From Myxococcus stipitatus (GTDB taxonomy: Bacteria; Myxococcota; Myxococcia; Myxococcales; Myxococcaceae): a stretch of DNA of 64,000 nt. A program made the translations under genes and the position numbers. The stretch's first letter is position 1, and each line of letters opens with the position of its first letter. The notes beneath the pieces are model-generated. The model was not told the DNA's origin. It searched no databases and saw nothing but the letters and a program-made list of their open reading frames with translations. The stretch lies in assembly GCF_021412625.1 (NCBI RefSeq), contig NZ_JAKCFI010000004.1, positions 1 through 64,000 of the forward strand, in the 5' to 3' direction. Shown piece by piece: positions 45,627-54,600 of this stretch.

Positions 45627-46846
45627 GCGGGTTCGACGTGGAGCGCGTGCGGCGCGACTTCCCCATCCTCCACCAGGAGGTCCGGGGGCGCCCCCTGGTG
45701 TACCTGGACAGCGCGGCGACGGGGCAGAAGCCCCAGGCCGTCATCGACGCCATCGTCCGCTTCTACCAGCACGACAACGCCAACGTGCACCGGGGCGTGC
45801 ACGTGCTGTCCGAGCGCGCGACGGAGGCGTACGAGGGCGCGCGCGAGGTGGTGAAGGACTTCCTCCACGCGCGGGACTCGCGCGAAATCATCTTCACGCG
45901 CGGCACCACGGAGGCCATCAACCTGGTGGCGCAGACGTACGGCCGCAAGCACGTGGGGCCGGGGGACGAGGTGCTCATCACCCAGATGGAGCACCACGCC
46001 AACATCGTCCCGTGGCGCATGCTGTGCGACGAGAAGGGCGCCACGCTGCGGGTGATTCCGGTGGATGACCGGGGCGAGCTGGTGCTGGACGCGGTGGACG
46101 CGCTGCTCACCGAGCGCACGCGCATCCTCGCGGTGACGCACGTGTCCAACGCGCTGGGCACGGTGAACCCGGTGAAGGAGCTGACGCGCAGGGCGCACGC
46201 GAAGGGAATCCCGGTGCTGGTGGACGGGGCGCAGTCGGTGACGCACTTCCCGGTGGACGTGCGGGACCTGGGCTGCGACTTCTACGCCTTCAGCGGGCAC
46301 AAGCTCTTCGGGCCCACGGGCATCGGCGTGCTGTACGGGCGGCTGGAGCGGCTGGAGCCGCTGCCTCCGTACCAGGGCGGCGGGGACATGATCCTCTCCG
46401 TGACGATGGAGAAGGTGACGTACAACCGCGTGCCGCACCGCTTCGAGGCGGGGACGCAGGACCTGGCGGGCGCGGTGGGGCTGGCGGCGGCCATCCGGTA
46501 CCTGGAGGGGCTGGGGCTGGACGCGCTCGCGGAGCACGACCGGGCGCTGATGGCGTACGCCACGCAGGCGCTGGAGTCGGTGCCGGGCTTGCGGCTGGTG
46601 GGCACCGCGCGCGAGAAGGCGGGCGTGCTGTCCTTCACGCTGGAGGACATCCACCCGCACGACGTGGGGACGATCCTGGACCGCGAGGGCATCTGCATCC
46701 GCACCGGTCACCACTGCGCCCAGCCGGTGATGCAGCACTTCAAGGTGCCGGCCACCGCGCGCGCGTCGCTGGCGCTCTACAACACGCGGGAGGACGTGGA
46801 CGCGCTCGTCCGGGGCCTCCAGAAGGTGCGGGAGGTGTTCGCGTGA
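45623..46846 (+). CDS. sufS: cysteine desulfurase SufS (group II)
   Basis: 407 residues, PLP enzyme converting cysteine to alanine and a protein persulfide for cluster assembly. PLP lysine is Lys227 in SGHKLFGPTG; active-site Cys365 is in RTGHHCAQPVM, the short loop typical of group II/SufS enzymes. Other landmarks: ERATEAYEGAREVV, FTRGTTEAINLVA, EHHANIVPW. GGAGG precedes the ATG. Paired with SufU (next gene), which should accept the persulfide by zinc-ligand exchange. GTGA overlap with sufU. Confidence 0.97.
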   Translation: MSGFDVERVRRDFPILHQEVRGRPLVYLDSAATGQKPQAVIDAIVRFYQHDNANVHRGVHVLSERATEAYEGAREVVKDFLHARDSREIIFTRGTTEAINLVAQTYGRKHVGPGDEVLITQMEHHANIVPWRMLCDEKGATLRVIPVDDRGELVLDAVDALLTERTRILAVTHVSNALGTVNPVKELTRRAHAKGIPVLVDGAQSVTHFPVDVRDLGCDFYAFSGHKLFGPTGIGVLYGRLERLEPLPPYQGGGDMILSVTMEKVTYNRVPHRFEAGTQDLAGAVGLAAAIRYLEGLGLDALAEHDRALMAYATQALESVPGLRLVGTAREKAGVLSFTLEDIHPHDVGTILDREGICIRTGHHCAQPVMQHFKVPATARASLALYNTREDVDALVRGLQKVREVFA

Positions 46847-47298
46847 GCTCGGGTGAGTTGCAGGACCTCTATCAGGAAGTGGTGCTGGAGCACTCCAAGC
46901 GACCGCGCAACTACCGCGTGGTGGAGGGCGCCAACCGGCAGGCGGCGGGGCACAACCCGCTGTGCGGCGACCAGCTGTCGGTGACGCTGAAGCTGGAGGG
47001 CGACGTCATCCGCGACATCGGCTTCCAGGGGCAGGGCTGCGCCATCTCGCGCGCGTCCGCGTCGCTGATGACGGGCGCGGTGAAGGACCACACGCGGGCG
47101 GAGGCGGAGGCGTTGTTCGAGAAGGTGCACGCGCTGGTGACGGAGGGCCCGGAGGCGGTGGACGTGGACGCGCTGGGCAAGCTGGCGGTGCTGTCCGGGG
47201 TGAGCGAGTTCCCCGCGCGCGTGAAGTGCGCCAGCCTGGCCTGGCACACGCTGCGCGCGGCGTTGGAGGGGCGGGATGAAGCGGTGTCGACGGAGTAG
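46843..47298 (+). CDS. sufU: SufU-type sulfur transfer/scaffold protein
   Basis: 151 residues from a GTG overlapping the sufS stop. Cys41, Asp43, Cys66 and Cys129 occupy the SufU ligand positions (NPLCGD, GQGCAIS, VKCASLAW), which in Bacillus SufU bind zinc and take sulfur from SufS. The insert between the second and third cysteines (about residues 90-115) is the SufU-specific region absent in IscU. The following sufT starts 18 bases downstream. Confidence 0.94.
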   Translation: MSSGELQDLYQEVVLEHSKRPRNYRVVEGANRQAAGHNPLCGDQLSVTLKLEGDVIRDIGFQGQGCAISRASASLMTGAVKDHTRAEAEALFEKVHALVTEGPEAVDVDALGKLAVLSGVSEFPARVKCASLAWHTLRAALEGRDEAVSTE

Positions 47299-47316
47299 GG
47301 GAGGAGGGAGCGCGCC

Positions 47317-47859
47317 ATGCGAGGCATGATGACGGTGCTGACGCGGGAGGTGTCCGCGACCATCATCCCCAGTGGAGACAGGGTGATGTTGCCCGAGGGT
47401 TCCGAGCTGCGGGTGATGCAGACCCTGGGTGGCAACATCACGGTGCAGGACCCCTACGGTCAGCTGTTCAGGGTGGACGAGAAGGACGGCGCGGCGCTGG
47501 GCGAGGAGTACGCGCCCAAGGAGAAGGAGGCGGGTGACGCGTCCGCCTTCCACGAGGAGCAGGTCTGGGACCAGCTGCGCACGGTCTACGACCCGGAGAT
47601 TCCGGTGAACATCGTGGAGCTGGGGCTGGTGTACGGCTGCAAGACGGAGGCGCTCGCGGACGGCGGGCACCGCGTGGACATCCAGATGACGCTGACGGCG
47701 CCGGGGTGTGGCATGGGCCCGGTGCTCGTGGACGACGTGCGCACGAAGGTGGGCTCGGTGCCCGGCGTGAAGGAGGCGAACGTCGAGCTGGTGTGGGACC
47801 CACCCTGGAGCCAGGACCGCATGACGGACGTCGCGCGGCTCCAGCTCGGGTGGATGTGA
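47317..47859 (+). CDS. sufT: SufT, Fe-S maturation factor (MIP18/DUF59 with N-terminal extension)
   Basis: 180 residues. The C-terminal ~100 residues are a DUF59/MIP18 domain: LRTVYDPEIPVNIVELGLVYG and the conserved Cys in TLTAPGCGMGPVL, DPPWSQDRMT near the end. The N-terminal ~75 residues (ATIIPSGDRVMLPEGSELRVMQTLGG) are the extension that defines SufT. SufT proteins help deliver clusters under high Fe-S demand. A long purine-rich GGGGAGGAGGGAG precedes the ATG. A strong hairpin follows six bases after the stop. Confidence 0.95.
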   Translation: MRGMMTVLTREVSATIIPSGDRVMLPEGSELRVMQTLGGNITVQDPYGQLFRVDEKDGAALGEEYAPKEKEAGDASAFHEEQVWDQLRTVYDPEIPVNIVELGLVYGCKTEALADGGHRVDIQMTLTAPGCGMGPVLVDDVRTKVGSVPGVKEANVELVWDPPWSQDRMTDVARLQLGWM

Positions 47860-47865
47860 GGTGAC

Positions 47866-47903
47866 ACGACGGGCCCGGCGCGCTGGACGCTCCGGGCCCT
47901 CGT
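47866..47903. terminator. hairpin ending the suf operon
   Basis: A stem of 12 pairs with one bulged base (ACGA-C-GGGCCCGG against CCGGGCCC-TCGT) with a 13-base loop starts six bases after the sufT stop and lies before the convergent minus-strand stop at 47915. It can terminate both directions. No T tract. Confidence 0.75.
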
Positions 47904-47914
47904 GCTCCGTGCCG

Positions 47915-48619
47915 TCAGCGCGTCGCCAGCCTGCGCATGCCGAACCCCAACGCCGCGGTGGCGAGGCTGCCCACCAGCAGCCGGGGCCAGCGCGGCGAGG
48001 GCCGCTCCTCTCCAGGCAGGGGACGCCGAGCGGGCAGGGGCAGCTCCTCGGCCTGTCGGGCCCGGGCCTTCACCTCCGGCATCTTCTCCATGAACAGCTC
48101 CACCATGGCCTTCTCGAAGACGGGCAGGTCCTGGGGGCCTCGGCTCGTCACCCAGTTGTCGTCGCGCACCATGGCCTCGTCCCGCCACTGCGCGCCCGCG
48201 TTGCGCACGTCGTCGCGGATGCCGGGCCATGACGTGAGCGTGCGCCCCTCCAGGAGCCCCGCGGACACGAGCAGCCACGGCGCGTGACAGATGATGGCCA
48301 TGGGCAGGTTCAGCGAGTCCGCGTCATGGACGAAGTCCAGCGCGAGCGCGCTCTGCCTCATCGAGTCCGGGTTGATGAGGCCACCCGGCAGCAACACCGC
48401 GTCGAAGTCCGCCGCCTTCACCTCGCGCAGCGTCGCGTCCACCTTCACCCGCCGCCCCGGGAGCATGTGGTTCATCCCCCGGATGTGCCCCGCGTGGAGG
48501 GACACGATGGTCACCTCCGCGCCCTGGCGCTGGAGTCGCTTGACCGGACGCGTCAGCTCCACCTGCTCGAAACCGTTCGTCGCCAGCACGGCGACCCGCA
48601 AGCCCTTCAGCTTCTTCAT
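47915..48619 (-). CDS. DJ-1/PfpI-family protein with C-terminal membrane anchor
   Basis: 234 residues. The first ~175 residues are a DJ-1/PfpI domain: VAVLATNGFEQVELTRPV (family Glu18), DAVLLPGGLINPD and AIICHAPWLL with nucleophile-elbow Cys111-His112, the arrangement of intracellular protease/glyoxalase members such as YhbO. The Pro/Arg-rich linker and hydrophobic tail WPRLLVGSLATAALGFGM are unusual and suggest tail anchoring at the membrane. Relatives act on protein glycation damage or as stress hydrolases. Divergent from the isoaspartyl peptidase gene. Confidence 0.88.
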   Translation of the reverse strand: MKKLKGLRVAVLATNGFEQVELTRPVKRLQRQGAEVTIVSLHAGHIRGMNHMLPGRRVKVDATLREVKAADFDAVLLPGGLINPDSMRQSALALDFVHDADSLNLPMAIICHAPWLLVSAGLLEGRTLTSWPGIRDDVRNAGAQWRDEAMVRDDNWVTSRGPQDLPVFEKAMVELFMEKMPEVKARARQAEELPLPARRPLPGEERPSPRWPRLLVGSLATAALGFGMRRLATR

Positions 48620-48799
48620 CGCGCTCTCCCACCGTGTTCAGGTCGCCCACGACTCTGTGCACGCCGGGCCGCCCGGGCACGCGCCCGAGCGGGCGGGCGA
48701 GAAGGCCCTCTGCCCGTGGGCCGCCCCGGCCGGCGCGCGTTGTGCCTCCCCGGTCGCCGTGCTACCGACGTGAAAGCCCCGTTCCTCCCTGGAGCTCCC

Positions 48800-49921
48800 A
48801 TGCCCGCCTCGCTCTCGCCCCTCCGCCGCGGCCTCGTCACGGGGACCGCGCTGTTCCTGCTGCCCCTGGGATGCGCGAGCACCAGGGCCGAGCAGGCCGA
48901 GGACACTCCGCTCGTCACCCGCAAGCAGCCGGGCCTGCGCGCCCAGCCGAAGTGGGGACTGGTCATCCACGGGGGCGCGGGCGTCATCTCGCGGGAGAAC
49001 CTGTCCGCCGAACGCGAGGGCCAGGTGCGCGCGGCGCTCGAACAGGCGCTCCGGGCCGGCCACGCGGTGCTCGCCAGCGGGGGCCCCAGCCTGGACGCGG
49101 TGACGGCGGCCATCCGCGTGCTGGAGGACTCGCCGTACTTCAACGCGGGCAAGGGCGCGGTCTTCAACCACGACGGCATCAACGAACTGGACGCCGCCAT
49201 CATGGACGGCTCGACGCGCGCGGCGGGCGCCGTGGCCGGGCTTCGCCACGTGAAGAACCCCATCGAGCTGGCGCGACGGGTGATGGAGAAGTCGCCGCAC
49301 GTGATGATGATTGGCGAGGGCGCCGAGGCCTTCGCCCGCGCGCAGGGCGTGGAGTTGGTGGACCCGAAGTACTTCTACACGGAGGAGCGCTGGCAGGGCC
49401 TCCAGCGGGCGCTGGAGAAGGAGCGCGAGCAGACCTCGCCGCCCTCCTCGCTGCGTCCGGGACATGACCCGGTGACGGGGGACCACAAGTTCGGCACCGT
49501 GGGCGCGGTGGCGCTGGACCAGGCCGGCAATCTCGCCGCGGGGACGTCCACCGGCGGCATGACGAACAAGCGCTACGGTCGGGTGGGGGACTCGCCCATC
49601 ATCGGCGCGGGCACGTACGCGGACCCCCGCTGCGCCGTCTCCGCCACGGGGCATGGCGAGTACTTCATCCGCTACACGGTGGCTCGCGACATCTGCGCCC
49701 GCGTCGAGTACCAGGGCAAGTCCCTGACGGAGGCCGCCGACGTCGTCATCCACGACGTGCTGGTGAAGGCCGGCGGCGAGGGCGGCGTCATCGCCATGGA
49801 CGCCGACGGCCACGTCGCCATGCCCTTCAACTCCACGGGGATGTATCGCGGTTACATCGGTGACGACGGTGCGCCCCGGGTGGCCATCTTCCCGGAACCG
49901 GACACCCGAGGGACGAAGTAG
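48800..49921 (+). CDS. isoaspartyl peptidase/L-asparaginase, Ntn-hydrolase lipoprotein
   Basis: 373 residues from the ATG at 48800 (GGAG six bases before). A lipobox LPLGC places it at the envelope. The Ntn-hydrolase fold self-cleaves before Thr233 in HKFGTVGAVALD to free the catalytic threonine; supporting motifs are LVIHGGAG, GKGAVFN, LDAAIMDGSTRAAGA, TSTGGMTNKRYGRVGDSPIIGAG and TGHGEYFIR. It removes beta-aspartyl residues or asparagine. Most relatives are cytoplasmic, so the lipoprotein form suggests a role in degrading external peptides. Confidence 0.93.
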   Translation: MPASLSPLRRGLVTGTALFLLPLGCASTRAEQAEDTPLVTRKQPGLRAQPKWGLVIHGGAGVISRENLSAEREGQVRAALEQALRAGHAVLASGGPSLDAVTAAIRVLEDSPYFNAGKGAVFNHDGINELDAAIMDGSTRAAGAVAGLRHVKNPIELARRVMEKSPHVMMIGEGAEAFARAQGVELVDPKYFYTEERWQGLQRALEKEREQTSPPSSLRPGHDPVTGDHKFGTVGAVALDQAGNLAAGTSTGGMTNKRYGRVGDSPIIGAGTYADPRCAVSATGHGEYFIRYTVARDICARVEYQGKSLTEAADVVIHDVLVKAGGEGGVIAMDADGHVAMPFNSTGMYRGYIGDDGAPRVAIFPEPDTRGTK

Positions 49922-50032
49922 CGACGGGGACGACGAAGCGCGTCCTGGAGCGCAACACAGATACTTTTGTAGAGTCCACCCGGGTTCGTGCATTGCCGCG
50001 CGTCCCCGTGTGAGTCGAAAGGAGCATCTGTC

Positions 50033-50416
50033 ATGACGTCGCTTCGCAAGCACCTGCCATGGAGTGCCGTGGCCCTCTTCGCGCTCTGCGCCGGGGTCTT
50101 CTTCTCCGCTCCCGCCCAGGCCTCGGACACCGACGACGCGGTCTGTCTCGGCGGCCCGAGCGAGGCCGAGGCCGCCCGTGGCGCCATCTGCTTCCAGGCG
50201 CTGTGTTCGGACGAAAGCGACTGCTGGAACGCGTGTCCGTCCGCCCAGTCGGTGGCCTGCGTCCAGTACGCCTGCGAGTACACCTACTCGGGCGGTGGCG
50301 GCGGTGGTGGTGGCGGTGGCCCCCTCTGCCACGCGCAGTTCTGCTCGGAGGACTCCGACTGCAGCTGCAATGGCCGTCCGGGCTTCTGCGGCGCCGACTC
50401 CGTCTGCCAGTTCTGA
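50033..50416 (+). CDS. exported Cys-rich protein with poly-glycine linker
   Basis: 127 residues. Signal peptide ending SAPAQA. The mature part has two Cys-rich blocks (CLGG..ICFQALCSDESDCWNAC and CHAQFCSEDSDCSCNG..FCGADSVCQF) joined by ten consecutive glycines. The EDSDC/DESDC pattern recalls the SDCP modules of the lipoproteins at 32.8-33.5 kb. AAAGGAG lies eight bases before the ATG. An AT-richer patch (about 49955-49975) upstream may hold the promoter. Function unknown; secreted surface or matrix peptide is a guess. Confidence 0.8.
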   Translation: MTSLRKHLPWSAVALFALCAGVFFSAPAQASDTDDAVCLGGPSEAEAARGAICFQALCSDESDCWNACPSAQSVACVQYACEYTYSGGGGGGGGGGPLCHAQFCSEDSDCSCNGRPGFCGADSVCQF

Positions 50417-50434
50417 GCGAAGCCTCAGGGAGGG

Positions 50435-50456
50435 GGCCGCGAGGAGGCTCGCGGTC
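50435..50456. terminator. hairpin between convergent genes
   Basis: CCGCGAG-GAGG-CTCGCGG with two further flanking pairs (one G-T) and a pyrimidine-rich TCTCTTCCTCC following on the plus strand. It begins 19 bases after the stop at 50416 and serves the Cys-rich gene; 80 bases remain before the convergent stop at 50537. Confidence 0.7.
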
Positions 50457-50536
50457 TCTTCCTCCGACGTGACGGGGCCCCGGTTCCGGGGGCGCGAGGA
50501 GGCGCGGAGCCTCCCCGCGCGGACGCTCACGGGGAC

Positions 50537-51550
50537 TCAGTGATGCCGGTCGTGCCGGTCGTGCCCCCTGCCGCCCCCGCGGTGCGGGCCTCCGCGGCCG
50601 GGCGACGCGTCATGGCGACGGGAGTCGTGGCTGGGGGCACGCCAGCGCTGCGGGTGGTCCGGGCGGCCGCGCCATTCGTTGCGGACGGGCGTGGCGCGGT
50701 GCCGGTAGTAGGTGTAGTGCGGCGTGCGCCAGACGCGGTCGTTCCGGTAGTAGTGGCCGGAGGCCCGCCACGGGTGGTGGTAGTAGTAGCGGACGGACGG
50801 CGCGCGGTACCACGTGTGCGCGAAGTAGTTGGGGTGACCCCAGTTCACCTCGATGCGGGCGTGGCGGAAGACGGGGATGGTGACGTGCACCGAACCCCGG
50901 GGCGCCCAGCCGCCTCCCACGAAGTGCCAGTTCGCGCCGCGCAGCACCCAGCGCGGCGACACGAAGACGAGCCCCGCGCGCGGAGCCGCGGCCCACGTGC
51001 CACCCACCCAGTCCCAGCGCGAGCCGGCCCAGTACCAGTAGCCGGGCTGCCAGACGAGGTTGGTCGCCGGGGCGATGGGGCGCACCTCCTCGCGCGGCGG
51101 CGGAGGCGCCTGCTGCGTGGTGAGCTCCTGGGCCGTCACGGCGACGGGAATCTCCACCTGCGAGGAGCCGTAGGGCGCCCACCCACCGGAGACCCAGTAC
51201 CAGGCGTCGCGGTCCTGCTCCCAATAGCCGTTGACGAACTGGTAGCCCTCCATCGGCGCCAGCCAGGTCCCCGGGTTGAAGCGCCACTGGTCGCCGTCCC
51301 AGTACCAATGCCCGGAGGCCCACACCGCGCCGGCGTACGGGCGGCGGGTCGGCTGCTCGGCCGGCAGCGGGGGAGGCGGCTGTGGCGCCATGGGCGCCAG
51401 CTCCTCGTCCGAGTCGTCATCGAAGTCGCCGTCGTCGCCGCGTCCGTCGTTGGAATAGCCCGGGTCCTGGGAGGGGACGGGGGCGGTCTGCGCCTGAACC
51501 ACGGGGGCCGACATCAGGGCCACCAGACAGAGCCAGCTTCGAGGACTCAT
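50537..51550 (-). CDS. YXWGXW-repeat exported protein
   Basis: 337 residues. Signal peptide ending PVVQAQ. An acidic Asp-rich segment (about 35-50) is followed by several aromatic repeats of the YXWGXW/BcpO type: ASGHWYWDGDQWRFNPGTW, VNGYWEQDRDAWYWVSGGW, QPGYWYWAGSRWDWVGGTW and NWHFVGGGWAPRG. The last ~110 residues are Tyr/His/Arg-rich, ending with a His/Arg/Gly tail (GGGRGHDRHDRHH) that could bind metal. Likely a periplasmic or outer-membrane-associated protein. It starts 131 bases after the large DUF3857 gene. Confidence 0.86.
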   Translation of the reverse strand: MSPRSWLCLVALMSAPVVQAQTAPVPSQDPGYSNDGRGDDGDFDDDSDEELAPMAPQPPPPLPAEQPTRRPYAGAVWASGHWYWDGDQWRFNPGTWLAPMEGYQFVNGYWEQDRDAWYWVSGGWAPYGSSQVEIPVAVTAQELTTQQAPPPPREEVRPIAPATNLVWQPGYWYWAGSRWDWVGGTWAAAPRAGLVFVSPRWVLRGANWHFVGGGWAPRGSVHVTIPVFRHARIEVNWGHPNYFAHTWYRAPSVRYYYHHPWRASGHYYRNDRVWRTPHYTYYRHRATPVRNEWRGRPDHPQRWRAPSHDSRRHDASPGRGGPHRGGGRGHDRHDRHH

Positions 51551-51572
51551 GACGTCATCTCCATTGCTGCGT

Positions 51573-51620
51573 GCCCGGCCGGCGGCCCGCCACCTCGGGA
51601 GGTGGGCGCCGGGGCCGGGC
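51573..51620. terminator. two-tier hairpin between minus-strand genes
   Basis: Outer arms GCCCGGCC (51573-51580) and GGCCGGGC (51613-51620) enclose an inner stem CCACCT-CGGG-AGGTGG (51590-51605). It follows the stop of the DUF3857 gene (51682) by about 60 bases and precedes the YXWGXW ATG (51550) by about 20, so it may end the first transcript or structure the leader of the second. Confidence 0.5.
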
Positions 51621-51681
51621 GTTCCATGCGGGTTCCGACGGAGGGAGGGCCCGCCGTATTCAACGGCCGACCCCCGGGTCG

Positions 51682-54600
51682 CTATTGCTTCACCAGGAAC
51701 AACTCACGCGTCTGGATGAGGTCCACGTCTCCGGTGAAGCCGGAGAACTGCTCGTACTTGTTCGGTGGCACCCGCTCGCGCGAGACGCGCAGGGACTCGG
51801 TGACGGTGAGCTGCGAGCCCTCCAGCTTCTCCGTGCGGGAGAAGCGGCCGAAGGGGGTGCGCACGTCGAGCGCGGGCTGCGGGTCCGGCAGCTTCCAGCC
51901 CTTGGGGAGGCTCAGCGTCACCTCCGTGCTGCTGGCCTCCGTGTTGTCGATGAAGAGCGGGGTGCGGCGCGAGCTGAGCTGCACGTAGCGCCGGCCCAGC
52001 TGCGCCGGGAAGGTGAGGGGCCCCAGGGCCATGCGCTGGTCGCCCTCCAGCCGCCCGAAGCGGGGCACGGTGAACTCGTAGCGCAGCACGAAGGGCGCGC
52101 CCACCTGGTCCGCGCGGTCCAGCGTCACGCTCGACAGCGACGCGCCGCCGAAGTAGCGCGCCACCGCGCCCTGCAGCGCCTGGTTGCGGCTCTCCGCGGA
52201 CAGCTGGTTGAAGGCCTCCGCCAGCTGCGCCGCCTCGAAGCCGGTGTACGTCTCCTCGCCCTTGCCGGACAGCTTGCCGTCCCCGTCCAGCGCGAGCGTC
52301 AGCTTCACCTTCTTGCCCACCGCGTCCTTGAGGGCCGGCGTCTTCACCTTCTCCAGCGGGCGTCCGGGCTCCGGCAGCAGGTACGCGTCGCGCTCGCCCA
52401 TGGCGTACTCCGGCAGCTCGCCGAAGGGGCCGTAGCGCACGGACGAGTCCAGCCAGAGGGGCTCGGCGCCCGGCAGCTCCACGCGCAGCGCCGCGTAAGG
52501 CAGCAGGCTGTCGTAGGGGAACAGGTAGTCGTTCGGGTCCACGTTGAAGGTGCGCACCGCGGCCACGCGCGCGCGGATGCCCAGCGCCTCCAGCCCCGCC
52601 TTCATCACCGACAGCCGGCTGCCCCGGTCCTGCGCCACGGTGGACGCCGCGGACTGGCCCAGGCCGTTGTCCCGCCCGGAGAAGCGCTGCATCACCGCCG
52701 CGTGCAGGGCCTTCACCGCCTCCAGGCCCTGCTTGCCCTCGGCCGCCTTGCGCGCGAAGTCCTCCACCTCCGCGGTGCGCATCCACCGGTCCTGGAAGGC
52801 GTCGCCGTACACGCGCACCAGCGAGTCGTTGCCGGTGGCGCCCGCGCCCACCATGACGAACGGCAGGTACTCGTTGCCGGAGGGCGGCGCGTCCGGCTCC
52901 GGGATGAACGGCGGCACGCGGTGCGCCTCGTAGTGGAAGACCTCCTCGTCGCCCACCACCGTGGGCGCGGGCGCCTTCATCCCGTGCGCGTCCACCTTCA
53001 TGCCCGTGCCCTTGGGCGCCACCACGGTGTACGTGGTCCACGCGTTGGGCTGGTTGGCGATGCGGAAGTAGAAGGCGGACGCGGTGAAGCCCGGCTGCGC
53101 GGGGCCGCGCGGGCTCTCCGCCAGCAGGTACTCCACCTCGACGGAGTCACCCACCTGCACGCCGGGCAGGCTCACCGTGTCCTTGCCCTCGATGTTCTCC
53201 GGCTCCAGCACGCGCCCGTCCGCTTTGATTGTGCGCAGCGCCAGCACCTGGGCGCCGCGCGGCACGTTCACCTCCGCGATCTCCTGCACGCCGGACTGCT
53301 CCAGCGCCTTCTGGATGGTGTGGATGCGGTTGACGACGCTGCCGTCCGGGTAGACGCGCACCGCGGCCGCGTCCAGCACGAACACCGCCGCGCCCCCGGT
53401 GACGGGGTCCGCCTCGTACGCGCGCAGCGCCTCGCGCCCGTCGATGGCGTGCTCCTGGAGCAGCTCCTTGCCCGTCTTCGCCCGCTCCACCGCGCGGCGC
53501 AGCGACAGGTCCTCTCCCTCCAGCGCCAGCGCCTTCTCGCGCAGCGCGAGCGCATCCGAGGGGGCGCCCGCGTACTCACGCACGTCCGCCATGCGCTTGA
53601 GCAGCTCCGTGTTGCGCGGCCACGTCGCCGCCAGCCCGCGCAGCACCGCCATCGCCTCGTCGTGCTTGCGCTGGCCGACGTAGATGTTCGCCAGGGACAC
53701 GCCCGCGCTCACGCTGGTGGGGTCCCGGGTCAACAGGTCCGCGTACTGCTTCGCCGCTGTCTCCAGGTCTCCGCGCGTGCGCGCGTGCTCGGCCAGCCGC
53801 ACCTGGAAGCCGGGGCAGTCGCGCTGCGTCTCCACCAGCGCGTCCGCGCGCTCCACCGCGTCGCGCCGCCGCGCCAGGTTGTACTGGAGCCCCAGCGCCT
53901 CGCACAGCCGGGGCTGCGACTGGAGCGCCTGGACGAGCGACTCCTCCGCCAGCGAGTCCACGTCCAGCGCCAGCGCCGCGCGCGCGCGCAGCAGGTACAG
54001 CGGGGAGCCCGCCGGCGGGGACACCTCGCCGGCCGTCTTCAGCGTCTCCAGCGCGGACGCCGGCTGCCCGTCGTCCATGAAGAGGTCCGCGCGCTGCAAC
54101 AGCGCCGCCACGTTCCCCGGGTCCTTGGTCAGCACCGCCTCCAGGTCCCGCGTGGCCCGGCCGCGCGCCACCTTGGAGGGCACCGTCCGGTCCGCCGCGG
54201 CGACCTCCGCGCGCAGCGACAAGAGCGCCGGCGACGTGGCCTCCACGCCCGCCAGCAGCTGCCGCGCGCCGTCCGGGTCCCTCGACAGGCCGTCGCGCGC
54301 CGCGAGCACCGTGGACAACAGCTCGCCCGCCTCGCCCGCCAGCGCGTCCTTCAGGCTCTGGGCCGTGGGGTACACGCCGGCGGCGTCGGCGGTGGACAGG
54401 GGCGTGGCGCCCCAGGCGGCGGGGGCCGCGCCGGTGGCCGGGGTGAAGCGCGCGCCGGAGGGCTTTCCGTCCGCGCGCATCAGGGAGAAGGTGAACACGC
54501 CGGAGGTGGGGCCCTTGAGCTGGCGGACGAGGAAGCGGTGCTTGCCCGCGCCCAGCTTCACCGCGCGCGCCGCGACGGTGCTGGTGGCGCGGCTCCACGC

